A DNA stretch of 9,023 bases from an uncultured bacterium (GCA_905215115.1 CAJMOP010000078.1:1-9023), one strand, 5' to 3'. Numbered from the stretch's first letter, positions 1 to 6,768 are shown. Notes: generated by a model not told the origin, from the letters alone. Numbers and translations: made by a program.

Positions 1-522
1 GCGCCCGACGACCCCGCCGGCGTCCGCCACACCGCGATGCTCGCCATGGCAAAGCTCGAGTACCCCGCCGAGGAGCTCAAGCGCTTTCGCTCTGCCCACT
101 CCGTGCCCTATCTCACCAACACGCCGCTGCGCCGCCGCCCCAAGGACGCGGAGCGCGACTTGGACCCGTGGACACTCATCGCACTGATGAGCGCAGCCTG
201 GCGCGAGCTGGACTACGAGGGTGCCGAACACTACCTGCGTATCCTTGTGCGTTCGTGCCCCCACGCCGCCGAGGCGCTCTACTTCCAAACCGAGTTTCCC
301 GATGGCGTCTATGCCCGCGTTAACGTGGGCGTGGGCTCGACCGACGAGCTTGTCCTTGCATTGTCCGAGGCGACGCCGGTACTGCAGGAGGGCCTGGGCG
401 CTCCCGACAACGCCAGCTTTGCCGCCTGGGTCGCCACCAACGACATCGTGCGCTCTCAGATCGACGAGCGCATCCTGCGCGCAGCCGAGCAGGGGCTTCC
501 ATTTAAGGGAGGGGACCTCTAA
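1..522 (+). CDS. Hypothetical protein, 5'-truncated at window edge
   Basis: The reading frame is open from base 1 and ends with TAA at 520-522, so 173 residues of the C-terminal part are visible and the true start lies upstream; the ATG at 37 has no reason to be the start. I do not recognise the family. The visible part looks soluble and mostly helical, with no signal peptide or membrane segment. The stretch around DPWTLIALMSAAWRELDYEG followed by AEHYLRILVRSCPHAAEAL reads like a pair of amphipathic helices of TPR type. The stop overlaps the ATG of the next gene (TAATG), so the two are almost certainly co-transcribed and translationally coupled. Coding is supported by GC-rich third positions and by the absence of any competing long frame. 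Function is unknown. Confidence 0.75.
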   Translation, partial: APDDPAGVRHTAMLAMAKLEYPAEELKRFRSAHSVPYLTNTPLRRRPKDAERDLDPWTLIALMSAAWRELDYEGAEHYLRILVRSCPHAAEALYFQTEFPDGVYARVNVGVGSTDELVLALSEATPVLQEGLGAPDNASFAAWVATNDIVRSQIDERILRAAEQGLPFKGGDL

Positions 523-1565
523 TGGATCCGAGCGTCTACATCCCCGCCTACTTGGAGCGCATCTATCTGGCATCGCACCCCGAGCTCACCGATGCAGCAC
601 GCGAGCTTGTCCATAACGACATTAGCGCGAATCCCCAAAAGTATGCGCAGTCCGAGCATGCCCAGGCGCTGCTGTCCTATGCCGGTGTTCACCGCCACCT
701 GCTCGACGAGCTCCATCGCATCGAGGACATGGGCAGCGACGAGGAGTTCGAGCAGACGCGCAACCGCCTGTTCGACGACATGCGCGATGAGCTGCTCAAG
801 ATCGTCCGCGTCGATGCACTGGCCGTCGACGCGCAGCTGCTCGCCATCATCCTGGCTGACACGCCCATCGATGCCTGCCTGGGCGACCTGATGAAGCTCG
901 AAGCGACCACGGCCGATTACCTGCAGCAAAGCGTACCCGGGTTCGATATGGAAGCCCCGCACTACTGGGCCAACAAGGTTTTGACGGACGGCGTGACAGC
1001 GGCAGATCTCACCGTGAGCGAGCCGGCGCTTATCGGGTGGCTCCACACGCTCGAGGCCATCTCGCAGCTATGCATGGCGAGCGCCCGCTACCGCGCTGCT
1101 GCCAACTACGCTCGCCGCGTCCTTAAAGCAGAAGGCTATCCCACCCGGGCCGCCGGCACCGTGCTGCTTGCCCTCGCCCGTTTGGAAGACCAGGACGGCT
1201 TTTTTGCCCTGGCGCATCAGCTCGAGGAACAGGTGGGGGCCGATGCACTCGAGAACTCCCCCTGGTACCTGCTCGCCCGCACGATCCTCTTGTTCAAAAC
1301 GAACAAGATGCGTCCGGCGGCGCGTGCGCTGCGTGAGTTCGCTAACCGCTGCGAGGGCGGCGCGTTCTTCTTGCTGAACCCCATGTACCAGACGCCGTAT
1401 CTTCCCTGCCGACCCGCGCCGCGCGACCCCTGGGACCTCTCGCACCAGGCGGTTTGGGAAGCCGACGGCATTATCTCGGACACCCCCGACTTTGCCCCCT
1501 GGGCCAATGCCTGCGAAGACGTATCGCAGCTTGCCCAGGAATTTGCGCGCCGCTACGGTTTTTAG
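522..1565 (+). CDS. Hypothetical helical-repeat (TPR-like) protein
   Basis: This 347-residue protein starts at the ATG at 522-524, which shares its A with the preceding TAA stop. A purine-rich AAGGGAGGGG about 8 bases upstream is a good ribosome site inside the end of the previous gene. There is no signal peptide or membrane helix. Residues about 180-290 contain successive helix pairs, for example YRAAANYARRVLKAEG, FFALAHQLEEQVG and MRPAARALREFANRC, with the small/aromatic spacing of tetratricopeptide-like repeats. The acidic N-terminal half, about residues 20-110, is also predicted helical. The C-terminal part, about 290-347, is rich in Pro and Trp (YLPCRPAPRDPWDLSHQ). I cannot assign a family name or function. 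Coupling to the upstream gene suggests that the two products act together, perhaps as a scaffold pair, which is inference. Confidence 0.8.
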   Translation: MDPSVYIPAYLERIYLASHPELTDAARELVHNDISANPQKYAQSEHAQALLSYAGVHRHLLDELHRIEDMGSDEEFEQTRNRLFDDMRDELLKIVRVDALAVDAQLLAIILADTPIDACLGDLMKLEATTADYLQQSVPGFDMEAPHYWANKVLTDGVTAADLTVSEPALIGWLHTLEAISQLCMASARYRAAANYARRVLKAEGYPTRAAGTVLLALARLEDQDGFFALAHQLEEQVGADALENSPWYLLARTILLFKTNKMRPAARALREFANRCEGGAFFLLNPMYQTPYLPCRPAPRDPWDLSHQAVWEADGIISDTPDFAPWANACEDVSQLAQEFARRYGF

Positions 1566-1610
1566 TGACGCACTCGACCCGACCATGTCGTTTACGTTAG
1601 GAACGGTTTC

Positions 1611-3788
1611 ATGAACCTCCGCTCATCTCTTGCCTGCACCTCGAGCGATATCGCTCGCTGGGGACTGCGCTCCGTCCTCAAGCGCCAGGGTGGCGTACTC
1701 CCCGGCCGCATCGCCATGAAGATCGACCCCGAGCTGCTAAGCGACCTCGCGAGCCTGGTCGACCGCAGCGTGGTGATCACCGGCACCAACGGTAAGACCA
1801 CCACCTCCAACCTCATCGCCGACGCCGTTGCTGCCAGCGGTGCTACCGTGGTATGCAACCGTGCCGGCAACAACATGGAGCCGGGCGTGGTGGGCGCACT
1901 GCTCGAGGCCCGCGGTGGCCTTAAGCACACTGTCAGCGGCAAGCGCGTGGGCGTTTTCGAGTGCGATGAGCTTTACACCGTACGCGTTCTGCCCAAGCTC
2001 AAGCCAACGTACTTTGTGCTGCTCAACCTGTTCCGCGACCAGCTAGACCGCTACGGCGAGATCGATCACACCCAGGAGGTCATCGCCCACGCGTTGGAGC
2101 TTTCGCCGACAACAACGCTCATCTACAACGCCGACGACCCGCTGTGTGCCTCGATCGCCTCGCGCGTTCCCAACACGAGCATCGCCTTTGGCATCGACGG
2201 TGCCACGGGCACCGAGTCCGACCGCATTAGCGACTCACGTTTTTGCTCACAGTGCAACGCACCGTTGGAGTACGACTATGTGCAGTACGGCCAGCTCGGA
2301 GCCTATCATTGCCCTTCGTGCGGCTGGGGTCGTCCCGCACTGGTCCGTCGCGTAACGGACGTGGAACTCGGCTGCGACGGCTACGGCTTTGACCTGGACT
2401 TTAGACCCGATACCGACGCACCCGCCACGCACATCGCCACGCGCTACAACGGCCTGTACATGGTCTATAACGTTGCCGCCGCCTTCTTTGCGGCGCGCGA
2501 GCTGGGCGTGGACGCGGCACATCTGCAGCCCACGCTCGATGCCTACGTCCCCGCCGGCGGACGCATGGGCCGCTGGGAGATCGCCGGCCGTACCGTCGAG
2601 GCAAACCTGGCCAAAAATCCCGTGGGCTTCGATCGTCAGATTCAGTCCATTAAAACGGCAGGCGGCAGGCTCTGCGCTTTCTTCCTCAACGACAACGATG
2701 CCGACGGCCACGATGTATCGTGGATCTACGACGTCGACTTTGAGCGCATCGCCGACACAACGGGACTTGTCGCCTTTGCCGGCGGCACGCGCGCGCACGA
2801 CATGCAGGTGCGCCTCAAGTACGCCGGCATCGATGCCACGATTATCTCGAATGTCGAGCAGGCGATTGGTGCCGTGGCAGACGAGGCCGCCGATGACACC
2901 TTCTACGCCGTCGCCAACTACACGGCCTTCCCGCCGTTAGTCAAGGAGCTCGACGGGCTTAAAGACGACGATGCAAGCTCGATTGTCTCCCACGCCGTAA
3001 CGCGCGCCGATGGTAGCGCTGTCCCCACCGATATTGCGCCGGTCGAGCTTTCGCGCCCCCTGCGCATCGTCTACCTGTATCCCGATGCGCTCAACCTCTA
3101 CGCCGACGGCGGCAACGTTATCGCGCTCGAACGCCGCTGCGCCTGGCGCGGCATTCCCGTGCGTGTGGACGAAGTCCACATGGGCGAGACGCTCGACCTG
3201 ACCGACGCCGACATCGTTATGATGGGCGGCGGCTCCGATCGCGACCAGCTGGCCGTGGCACACGAACTGCTCGCTCAAAAAGACAAGGTCGCGGCCTATG
3301 TTGAGGACGGCGGCACACTGCTTGCTATCTGTGGCGGCTATCAGCTGCTCGGCCGTTCGTACTATATGGGCGAAGATCGCATCGAGGGCCTGGGCGTCAT
3401 TGCCGCCGAAACCGTACGCGGCTCCGACCGCCTGATCGGCAACGTCGCCGTCAAGACCGACCTGTCACCCGAGCCCTTTGTGGGATTCGAGAACCACGGC
3501 GGCCGCACCTTGCTCGATGCAGAGGCCACGCCGCTCGGAACGTCTGTCGTCACAGGCACCGGCAACAACGGCGACGATGGCTTTGAGGGCATCATCTACA
3601 AGGGTGTCATCGGCACGTACCTGCACGGGCCGGCGCTCCCCAAGAACCCCGAGCTCGCCGACTGGCTCATCACCCACGCCCTCGAGCGCCGCGGCGATGC
3701 GCAGGCCACAGCCCTGCTGCCGCTCAAGCCCCTCGACGACACCTACGAGCGCACCGCTCACGACGCCGCCATGAAGCTCCTCCCCTAA
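1611..3788 (+). CDS. murT-gatD: Fused MurT-GatD lipid II isoglutaminyl synthase
   Basis: One 725-residue chain carries both subunits of the enzyme that amidates the alpha-carboxyl of D-Glu in lipid II to D-isoglutamine, with glutamine as donor, in the cytoplasm. Residues 1-455 are MurT: a Mur-ligase P-loop GTNGKTTT (58-65), the NRAGNN motif (83-88), a four-Cys zinc ribbon (C212, C215, C234, C237) inserted in the central domain as in known MurT, and a C-terminal MurT domain with DNDADGHDVSWIYD (361-374), the region holding the Asp that completes the amidotransferase triad in characterised MurT/GatD. A polar linker (about 450-482) leads to GatD, a class I CobB/CobQ-like glutaminase with nucleophile C574 in LAICGGYQLLG and H672 in GTYLHGP. 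An AGGAA 7 bases before the ATG supports this start. No stop or frameshift separates the halves. All key residues are present, so it should be active. Confidence 0.93.
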   Translation: MNLRSSLACTSSDIARWGLRSVLKRQGGVLPGRIAMKIDPELLSDLASLVDRSVVITGTNGKTTTSNLIADAVAASGATVVCNRAGNNMEPGVVGALLEARGGLKHTVSGKRVGVFECDELYTVRVLPKLKPTYFVLLNLFRDQLDRYGEIDHTQEVIAHALELSPTTTLIYNADDPLCASIASRVPNTSIAFGIDGATGTESDRISDSRFCSQCNAPLEYDYVQYGQLGAYHCPSCGWGRPALVRRVTDVELGCDGYGFDLDFRPDTDAPATHIATRYNGLYMVYNVAAAFFAARELGVDAAHLQPTLDAYVPAGGRMGRWEIAGRTVEANLAKNPVGFDRQIQSIKTAGGRLCAFFLNDNDADGHDVSWIYDVDFERIADTTGLVAFAGGTRAHDMQVRLKYAGIDATIISNVEQAIGAVADEAADDTFYAVANYTAFPPLVKELDGLKDDDASSIVSHAVTRADGSAVPTDIAPVELSRPLRIVYLYPDALNLYADGGNVIALERRCAWRGIPVRVDEVHMGETLDLTDADIVMMGGGSDRDQLAVAHELLAQKDKVAAYVEDGGTLLAICGGYQLLGRSYYMGEDRIEGLGVIAAETVRGSDRLIGNVAVKTDLSPEPFVGFENHGGRTLLDAEATPLGTSVVTGTGNNGDDGFEGIIYKGVIGTYLHGPALPKNPELADWLITHALERRGDAQATALLPLKPLDDTYERTAHDAAMKLLP

Positions 3789-3794
3789 CGCCCC

Positions 3795-3832
3795 ACCACC
3801 ACAAAGGAGATAGGCACCTTTGTGGTGGTTTT
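3795..3832 (+). terminator. Rho-independent terminator after murT-gatD
   Basis: A perfect 13-bp stem (ACCACCACAAAGG at 3795-3807 with CCTTTGTGGTGGT at 3817-3829) encloses a 9-base loop and runs into TTTT at 3829-3832. It begins seven bases after the TAA of the fused gene, so it ends that transcript before the tRNA gene. The T tract is short, but the stem is very stable. Confidence 0.88.
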
Positions 3833-3869
3833 CCAGTTTGCCAACGATATACGCGCCGGCAAAAAAGTC

Positions 3870-3878
3870 TGCTATACT
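3870..3878 (+). promoter_or_regulatory. Extended -10 promoter of tRNA-Glu
   Basis: TGCTATACT is a TG-N-TATACT extended -10 element, 11 bases before the first base of the mature tRNA. No convincing -35 is seen 16-18 bases upstream, which fits extended -10 promoters. Because a strong terminator lies between the preceding gene and this site, the tRNA needs its own promoter and this is the best candidate. Confidence 0.55.
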
Positions 3879-3888
3879 CTTTCCCGCT

Positions 3889-3965
3889 GTCCCCATCGTC
3901 TAGCGGCCAAGGACGCCACCCTTTCAAGGTGGATATCGCGGGTTCGAATCCCGCTGGGGGCACCA
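3889..3965 (+). tRNA. tRNA-Glu, anticodon UUC
   Basis: A full cloverleaf can be drawn. The acceptor stem is GTCCCCA (3889-3895) with TGGGGGC (3955-3961), with one U-G pair. The D stem is GTC/GAC. The anticodon stem is CCACC/GGTGG (3916-3920, 3928-3932) with loop CTTTCAA, placing anticodon TTC at 3923-3925. The T arm is GCGGG-TTCGAAT-CCCGC (3938-3954). The discriminator is A3962 and CCA is encoded at 3963-3965. The anticodon reads GAA/GAG. A terminator follows 11 bases after CCA. The last 18 bases are repeated 189 bp downstream at 4137-4154. Confidence 0.97.
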
Positions 3966-3976
3966 TTTGAAATGCA

Positions 3977-4009
3977 AAGCCCGTTACCCTTGTGGTGACG
4001 GGCTTTTTT
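3977..4009 (+). terminator. Rho-independent terminator of tRNA-Glu
   Basis: The stem AAGCCCGTTACC (3977-3988) pairs with GGTGACGGGCTT (3994-4005), with one T-G wobble, around a 5-base loop, followed by six T (4004-4009). It lies 11 bases after the tRNA CCA. An almost identical stem recurs at 4166-4197. Confidence 0.92.
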
Positions 4010-4035
4010 CTTCTCCAACGCCGGGATTCGAACCC

Positions 4036-4136
4036 GACAGGGTGCGGAGCTGAGGAAACGCGTAAGCGTTTTCCAGCGCAGCACGCAAGGAGCGGAGCGA
4101 CGCAGCGAAAGCGGGCGGCGCCAGCCGCACGCGGAC
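4036..4136. other. GC-rich foldable spacer between the two repeat copies
   Basis: This 101-base stretch has no plausible gene. GTGCGG (4042-4047) can pair with CCGCAC (4125-4130). Inside that lies a tight hairpin AAACGC-GTAA-GCGTTT (4056-4071) and then a purine/GC run with repeated GCGGAGCG/GCAGCG-like words, ending in GGCGGCGCCAGCC. It could be a structured RNA or an insertion within the repeat; nothing identifies it. Confidence 0.5.
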
Positions 4137-4154
4137 ATCCCGCTGGGGGCACCA
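4137..4154 (+). pseudogene. tRNA-Glu 3'-end remnant
   Basis: The 18 bases starting ATCCCGC and ending GGCACCA are identical to the end of the tRNA-Glu gene (half of the T stem, 3' acceptor strand, discriminator and CCA). No D arm, anticodon arm or 5' acceptor strand precedes them. It is followed, as in the true gene, by an 11-base spacer and a terminator. Confidence 0.8.
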
Positions 4155-4165
4155 CAGAATCTGAG

Positions 4166-4197
4166 AAGCCCGTTACCAATTCGGTGACGGGCTTTTT
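4166..4197 (+). terminator. Second copy of the tRNA-Glu terminator
   Basis: AAGCCCGTTACC (4166-4177) pairs with GGTGACGGGCTT (4183-4194) around the loop AATTC and runs into TTTTT (4193-4197). Arms are identical to the terminator at 3977-4009, while the loop differs. It would stop read-through from the tRNA gene. Confidence 0.85.
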
Positions 4198-4250
4198 GCT
4201 ACCCATACGCCGGGATTCGAACCCTGAAGGCATAAAATCACACTGTCATC

Positions 4251-4487
4251 CAAGGGCCCGTGGAAAAAAAATAGCAAATATGAGTACTGTTACCAATTTA
4301 GTAACAGCGATTTCATGCCATCAGAAGGCGATTTGGACACAAGGCGTCCTATGGCGGAGGAATTGCAGGCATTTATCAGCTAAGTACTTGGACATATGTT
4401 GCGTAACACTGCATATTTTGCAAAAAGATAATGCTACAGGGCTTGTGACAGTACTCATATTTGACGTTTTTTGCCCACGACCCCTTA
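4251..4487. repeat. AT-rich 237-bp element with 43-bp inverted ends (MITE-like)
   Basis: The 43-base ends 4251-4293 and 4445-4487 are inverted copies, 34 of 43 matching by hand count. The core CAAATATGAGTACTGT(T/C)AC (4275-4293 and, inverted, 4445-4463) matches at 18 of 19 positions. The interior (4294-4444) is much more AT-rich than the flanking genes and has no convincing ORF. A short hairpin CTGTTAC-7-GTAACAG (4287-4307) sits at the left core, and GCCCACG-11-CGTGGGC (4473-4497) spans the right boundary. I see no clear target-site duplication. It looks like a non-autonomous mobile repeat or a structured intergenic element. No transposase is present. Confidence 0.6.
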
Positions 4488-4536
4488 TTGCGTGGGCGAA
4501 TCAGTTGCAAAGCGGGATCCAAAGCGTCCTTCGCAA

Positions 4537-4570
4537 ACAAAAACCGGAGCCCGCATGATGCGGACCCCGG
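4537..4570 (-). terminator. Rho-independent terminator of the glutamine synthetase gene
   Basis: Read on the minus strand, a GC-rich stem (4544-4555 with 4559-4570, two mismatches, TGA/TCA loop) is followed by TTTTTGTTTG (complement of 4534-4543). It starts about 30 bases after the TAG stop of the glutamine synthetase gene. On the plus strand there is no T tract after the stem, so it acts in one direction. Confidence 0.85.
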
Positions 4571-4601
4571 CTCAATACCGTGACGATATGTCGGTTACGT
4601 T

Positions 4602-6689
4602 CTACACGTAGAACAGGATGTCGTCGTAGGTCGGGACCGGCCAGTAGTCGGCTGCCACGATCTCCTCCATGGCATCCACGGCGGCGCGCAGCGTATCCAT
4701 AGCGGGAACGACCTCGTGTGCATACACATTAGCCTGCTCCTGGCCATCGAGGGCCTCGGCCTTCTGATGCACGGCGTCGAGCGCCTTGATGGAGTCGTTG
4801 ATGGCGGTGATGCCGTTGCAGAGCTTGTTGAGCGTGTTCTGCTCGCACTGCATGGCGGCCTCAGCACCGGCGGCACGAATAGTCTCAAGGCCCTTAGCGA
4901 CCTTGGTGGCGTAGGCGGTAATGACCGGGCGATAGGTACGACGCGCCTCGCGAACCATCGTGGTAGCTTCGATGTTCATGAGCTTGTTGTACTTCTCGAG
5001 CTTGCAGTCATAGCGGCACTGGGCCTCGGCGCGGGTCAGGACGCCCGTCTCCTCAAAGAGCGCGATAGCCTTATCGGAAACAAAGGCGGGAAGAGCGTCG
5101 GCCGTGGTCTTGTTGTTGGCAAGGCCGCGCTTCTCGGCCTCGACGGGCCACTCGTCGGAGTAGCCGTCGCCGGAGAACAGGATGCGCTGGTGATCGGTCA
5201 GGACCTTCTTGCAGTACTCGAGCGCAGCGTCCTGGAATTTGTCCTCGGGCGTGCCCTCAAGTGCATCGGCAAAGGACTTGAGCGACTTGGCCACGGCAGC
5301 ATCGAGCACCAGGTTGGAGTCGGAGACGTTCTGCTCGGAGCCGCAGGCACGGAACTCAAACTTGTTGCCGGTGAAAGCGAACGGGGAGGTGCGGTTGCGG
5401 TCGGTGTTGTCCTGCATCAGCTTGGGCAGGGTGTCGGCGCCCAGGTCGAGCACGCCGCGCGTGGCGTGGACGGAAGCCTTGCCGTCGATGATCTTCTCGA
5501 CGACCTCGGTAAGCTGGTCGCCCAGGAAGATGGACATAATCGCCGGAGGAGCCTCGTTGGCGCCCAGACGGTGGTCATTGCCGGCCGAAGCGACGGAAGC
5601 GCGCAGGAGCTCCTGATAGTTGTCGACGGCCTCGATCACCGCGGTGAGGAAGACGATGAACTGCAGGTTGTCGAGCGGGGTGTCGCCCGGATCGAGCAGG
5701 TTCTCGGACTCGGTGCCGAGCGACCAGTTGTTGTGCTTGCCCGAACCGTTGATGCCCTCGAACGGCTTCTCATGCAGCAGGCAGACCAGATCGTGGCGGG
5801 AGGCGATGAGCTTCATCTTCTCCATCATGACCAGGTTCTGGTCGATGGCCTCGTTGACCTCGCCATAGACGGGGGCGAGCTCATGCTGGCAGGGGGCAAC
5901 CTCGTTGTGCTTGGTCTTGGCGGGAATGCCGAGCGCCCACAGCTCGTTGTCCAGGTCCTTCATATAGGACGAGACGGTGGGGCGGATTGCGCCAAAGTAG
6001 TGCTCCTCGAGCTCCTGGCCCTTGCAGGGAGCGGCGCCAAAGAGCGTGCGGCCGGTGATGACCAGGTCCTTGCGCTTGCGGTAGGCGTCCTTCTTGATCA
6101 AGAAGTACTCCTGCTCGTCGCCAACGGAAGGAACGACCTTCTTGGGGGTCTTGCCAAAGAGTGCCAGTACACGCTTAGACTCACGCGAGAGCGCAGTCAT
6201 GGAGCGCAGCAGCGGGGTCTTCTTGTCCAGGGCCTCGCCCGTGTAGGAGCAGAAAGCCGTGGGGATGCACAGGACATCGTCCTTGATAAAAGCGGGGCTG
6301 GTGGGATCCCAAGCGGTGTAGCCACGGGCCTCGAAGGTGGCACGCAGACCGCCGTTGGGGAAGCTGGAGGCATCGGGCTCGCCCTGGATGAGGTTCTTGC
6401 CCGTAAACTTGGTAATGGCGGTGCCGTCGTGGTTGGGCTCGAGGAAGCTGTCGTGCTTCTCGGAAGTAATGCCCGAAAGCGGCTGGAACCAGTGCGCGTA
6501 GTGCGTCGCGCCCTTGGAGATGGCCCAGACCTTCATGGCGTGGGCAACGGCGTTGGCCACATCCAGGTCGAGCGGCTCACCGTCCTCGAGGGTTGCAGCA
6601 AGGCGCTTCCAAATGTCCTTGGGGAGGTAGTCCTTCATGACTTCCTCAGAGAACACCATGGTCCCGAAGCGGTCAGTAAGATCGGCCAT
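4602..6689 (-). CDS. glnA: Glutamine synthetase type III (GlnN-like)
   Basis: A 695-residue cytoplasmic ATP-dependent enzyme that makes glutamine from glutamate and ammonia. Length near 700 and several motifs place it in the type III family (often called GlnN), not the roughly 470-residue type I. Examples are KGATHYAHWFQPL (59-71), SVGDEQEYF (188-196), HNEVAPCQHELAPVYGE (261-277), GINGSGKHNNWSL (312-324), GNDHRLGANEAPPAI (370-384) and RNRTSPFAFTGNKFEFR (431-447). The order is a type III N-terminal domain, then the catalytic core, then a long helical C-terminal region from about 550. The start is the ATG at 6687-6689, preceded by AAGGGAG; an in-frame ATG 21 codons upstream lacks a ribosome site. 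It is a single-gene transcript with its own terminator, divergent from metF, and upstream dyads suggest nitrogen control. Confidence 0.96.
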   Translation of the reverse strand: MADLTDRFGTMVFSEEVMKDYLPKDIWKRLAATLEDGEPLDLDVANAVAHAMKVWAISKGATHYAHWFQPLSGITSEKHDSFLEPNHDGTAITKFTGKNLIQGEPDASSFPNGGLRATFEARGYTAWDPTSPAFIKDDVLCIPTAFCSYTGEALDKKTPLLRSMTALSRESKRVLALFGKTPKKVVPSVGDEQEYFLIKKDAYRKRKDLVITGRTLFGAAPCKGQELEEHYFGAIRPTVSSYMKDLDNELWALGIPAKTKHNEVAPCQHELAPVYGEVNEAIDQNLVMMEKMKLIASRHDLVCLLHEKPFEGINGSGKHNNWSLGTESENLLDPGDTPLDNLQFIVFLTAVIEAVDNYQELLRASVASAGNDHRLGANEAPPAIMSIFLGDQLTEVVEKIIDGKASVHATRGVLDLGADTLPKLMQDNTDRNRTSPFAFTGNKFEFRACGSEQNVSDSNLVLDAAVAKSLKSFADALEGTPEDKFQDAALEYCKKVLTDHQRILFSGDGYSDEWPVEAEKRGLANNKTTADALPAFVSDKAIALFEETGVLTRAEAQCRYDCKLEKYNKLMNIEATTMVREARRTYRPVITAYATKVAKGLETIRAAGAEAAMQCEQNTLNKLCNGITAINDSIKALDAVHQKAEALDGQEQANVYAHEVVPAMDTLRAAVDAMEEIVAADYWPVPTYDDILFYV

Positions 6690-6695
6690 ACGGAA

Positions 6696-6702
6696 CTCCC
6701 TT
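6696..6702 (-). promoter_or_regulatory. Ribosome binding site fixing the glutamine synthetase start
   Basis: AAGGGAG on the minus strand lies 6 bases before the ATG at 6689. It selects the 695-residue form over a possible 716-residue form starting at 6752, which has no Shine-Dalgarno sequence. Confidence 0.8.
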
Positions 6703-6710
6703 CGTATCGG

Positions 6711-6764
6711 CACCGCGTGAGATGCGGTGTTGATTACTAACGAACGAGTCATAGCTTAGACTCG
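6711..6764 (-). promoter_or_regulatory. Leader hairpin and promoter-proximal dyad of glnA
   Basis: Two dyads lie just upstream of the glutamine synthetase ribosome site. CACCGC-7-GCGGTG (6711-6729) would form a small hairpin nine bases ahead of the AAGGGAG. CGAGTC-8-GACTCG (6745-6764) is a perfect 6-bp dyad whose centre reads TAAGCTATGACT on the minus strand, a plausible -10 region. No good -35 is visible. This may be the glnA promoter/operator; the exact start is uncertain. Confidence 0.4.
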
Positions 6765-6768
6765 CCGT

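Larger units (their letters stand above)
3948..4224 (+). repeat. 189-bp-period direct repeat of tRNA-Glu tail plus terminator
   Basis: Positions 3948-4035 and 4137-4224 are two 88-base copies in register at an offset of exactly 189 bases, with 71 of 88 identical by my hand count and no gap. Identical blocks are the last 18 bases of the tRNA gene (3948-3965 and 4137-4154), both terminator arms, and an 18-base block (4018-4035 and 4207-4224) containing an antisense copy of the tRNA T arm. Differences are confined to the spacer, terminator loop and T-tract flank, which keeps the hairpins intact. The second copy has no upstream tRNA body, so it is a tRNA fragment and not a gene. Between the copies lies a GC-rich foldable 101-base spacer. 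Confidence 0.9.

Noticed and set aside
3939..4224. CRISPR array or a second functional tRNA
   Set aside because: There are only two repeat units with diverged interiors, and the second copy lacks the D arm, anticodon arm and 5' acceptor strand.
3724..4233. 169-codon minus-strand open frame covering antisense tRNA-Glu
   Set aside because: Its translation contains the familiar antisense-tRNA artefact PPAGFEPAISTLKGW and overlaps a real tRNA and the end of murT-gatD.
4473..4497. GCCCACG/CGTGGGC hairpin as a terminator
   Set aside because: The T run lies before the stem on the plus strand and becomes an A run after it on the minus strand, so it cannot terminate in either direction.
3992..4558. 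188-codon plus-strand open frame over the tRNA downstream repeats
   Set aside because: It runs through two terminators, the tRNA remnant and the AT-rich element. Its apparent internal repeat is just the 189-bp DNA repeat, which is a multiple of three, and no ribosome site precedes it.
4716..6740. 674-codon plus-strand open frame opposite glutamine synthetase
   Set aside because: It is a shadow of GC-rich codon use. The minus frame has all type III glutamine synthetase motifs, a ribosome site and a terminator.
6690..6752. Upstream in-frame start for glutamine synthetase
   Set aside because: There is no Shine-Dalgarno before 6752, while AAGGGAG precedes the ATG at 6689. The region instead holds a leader hairpin and dyad.
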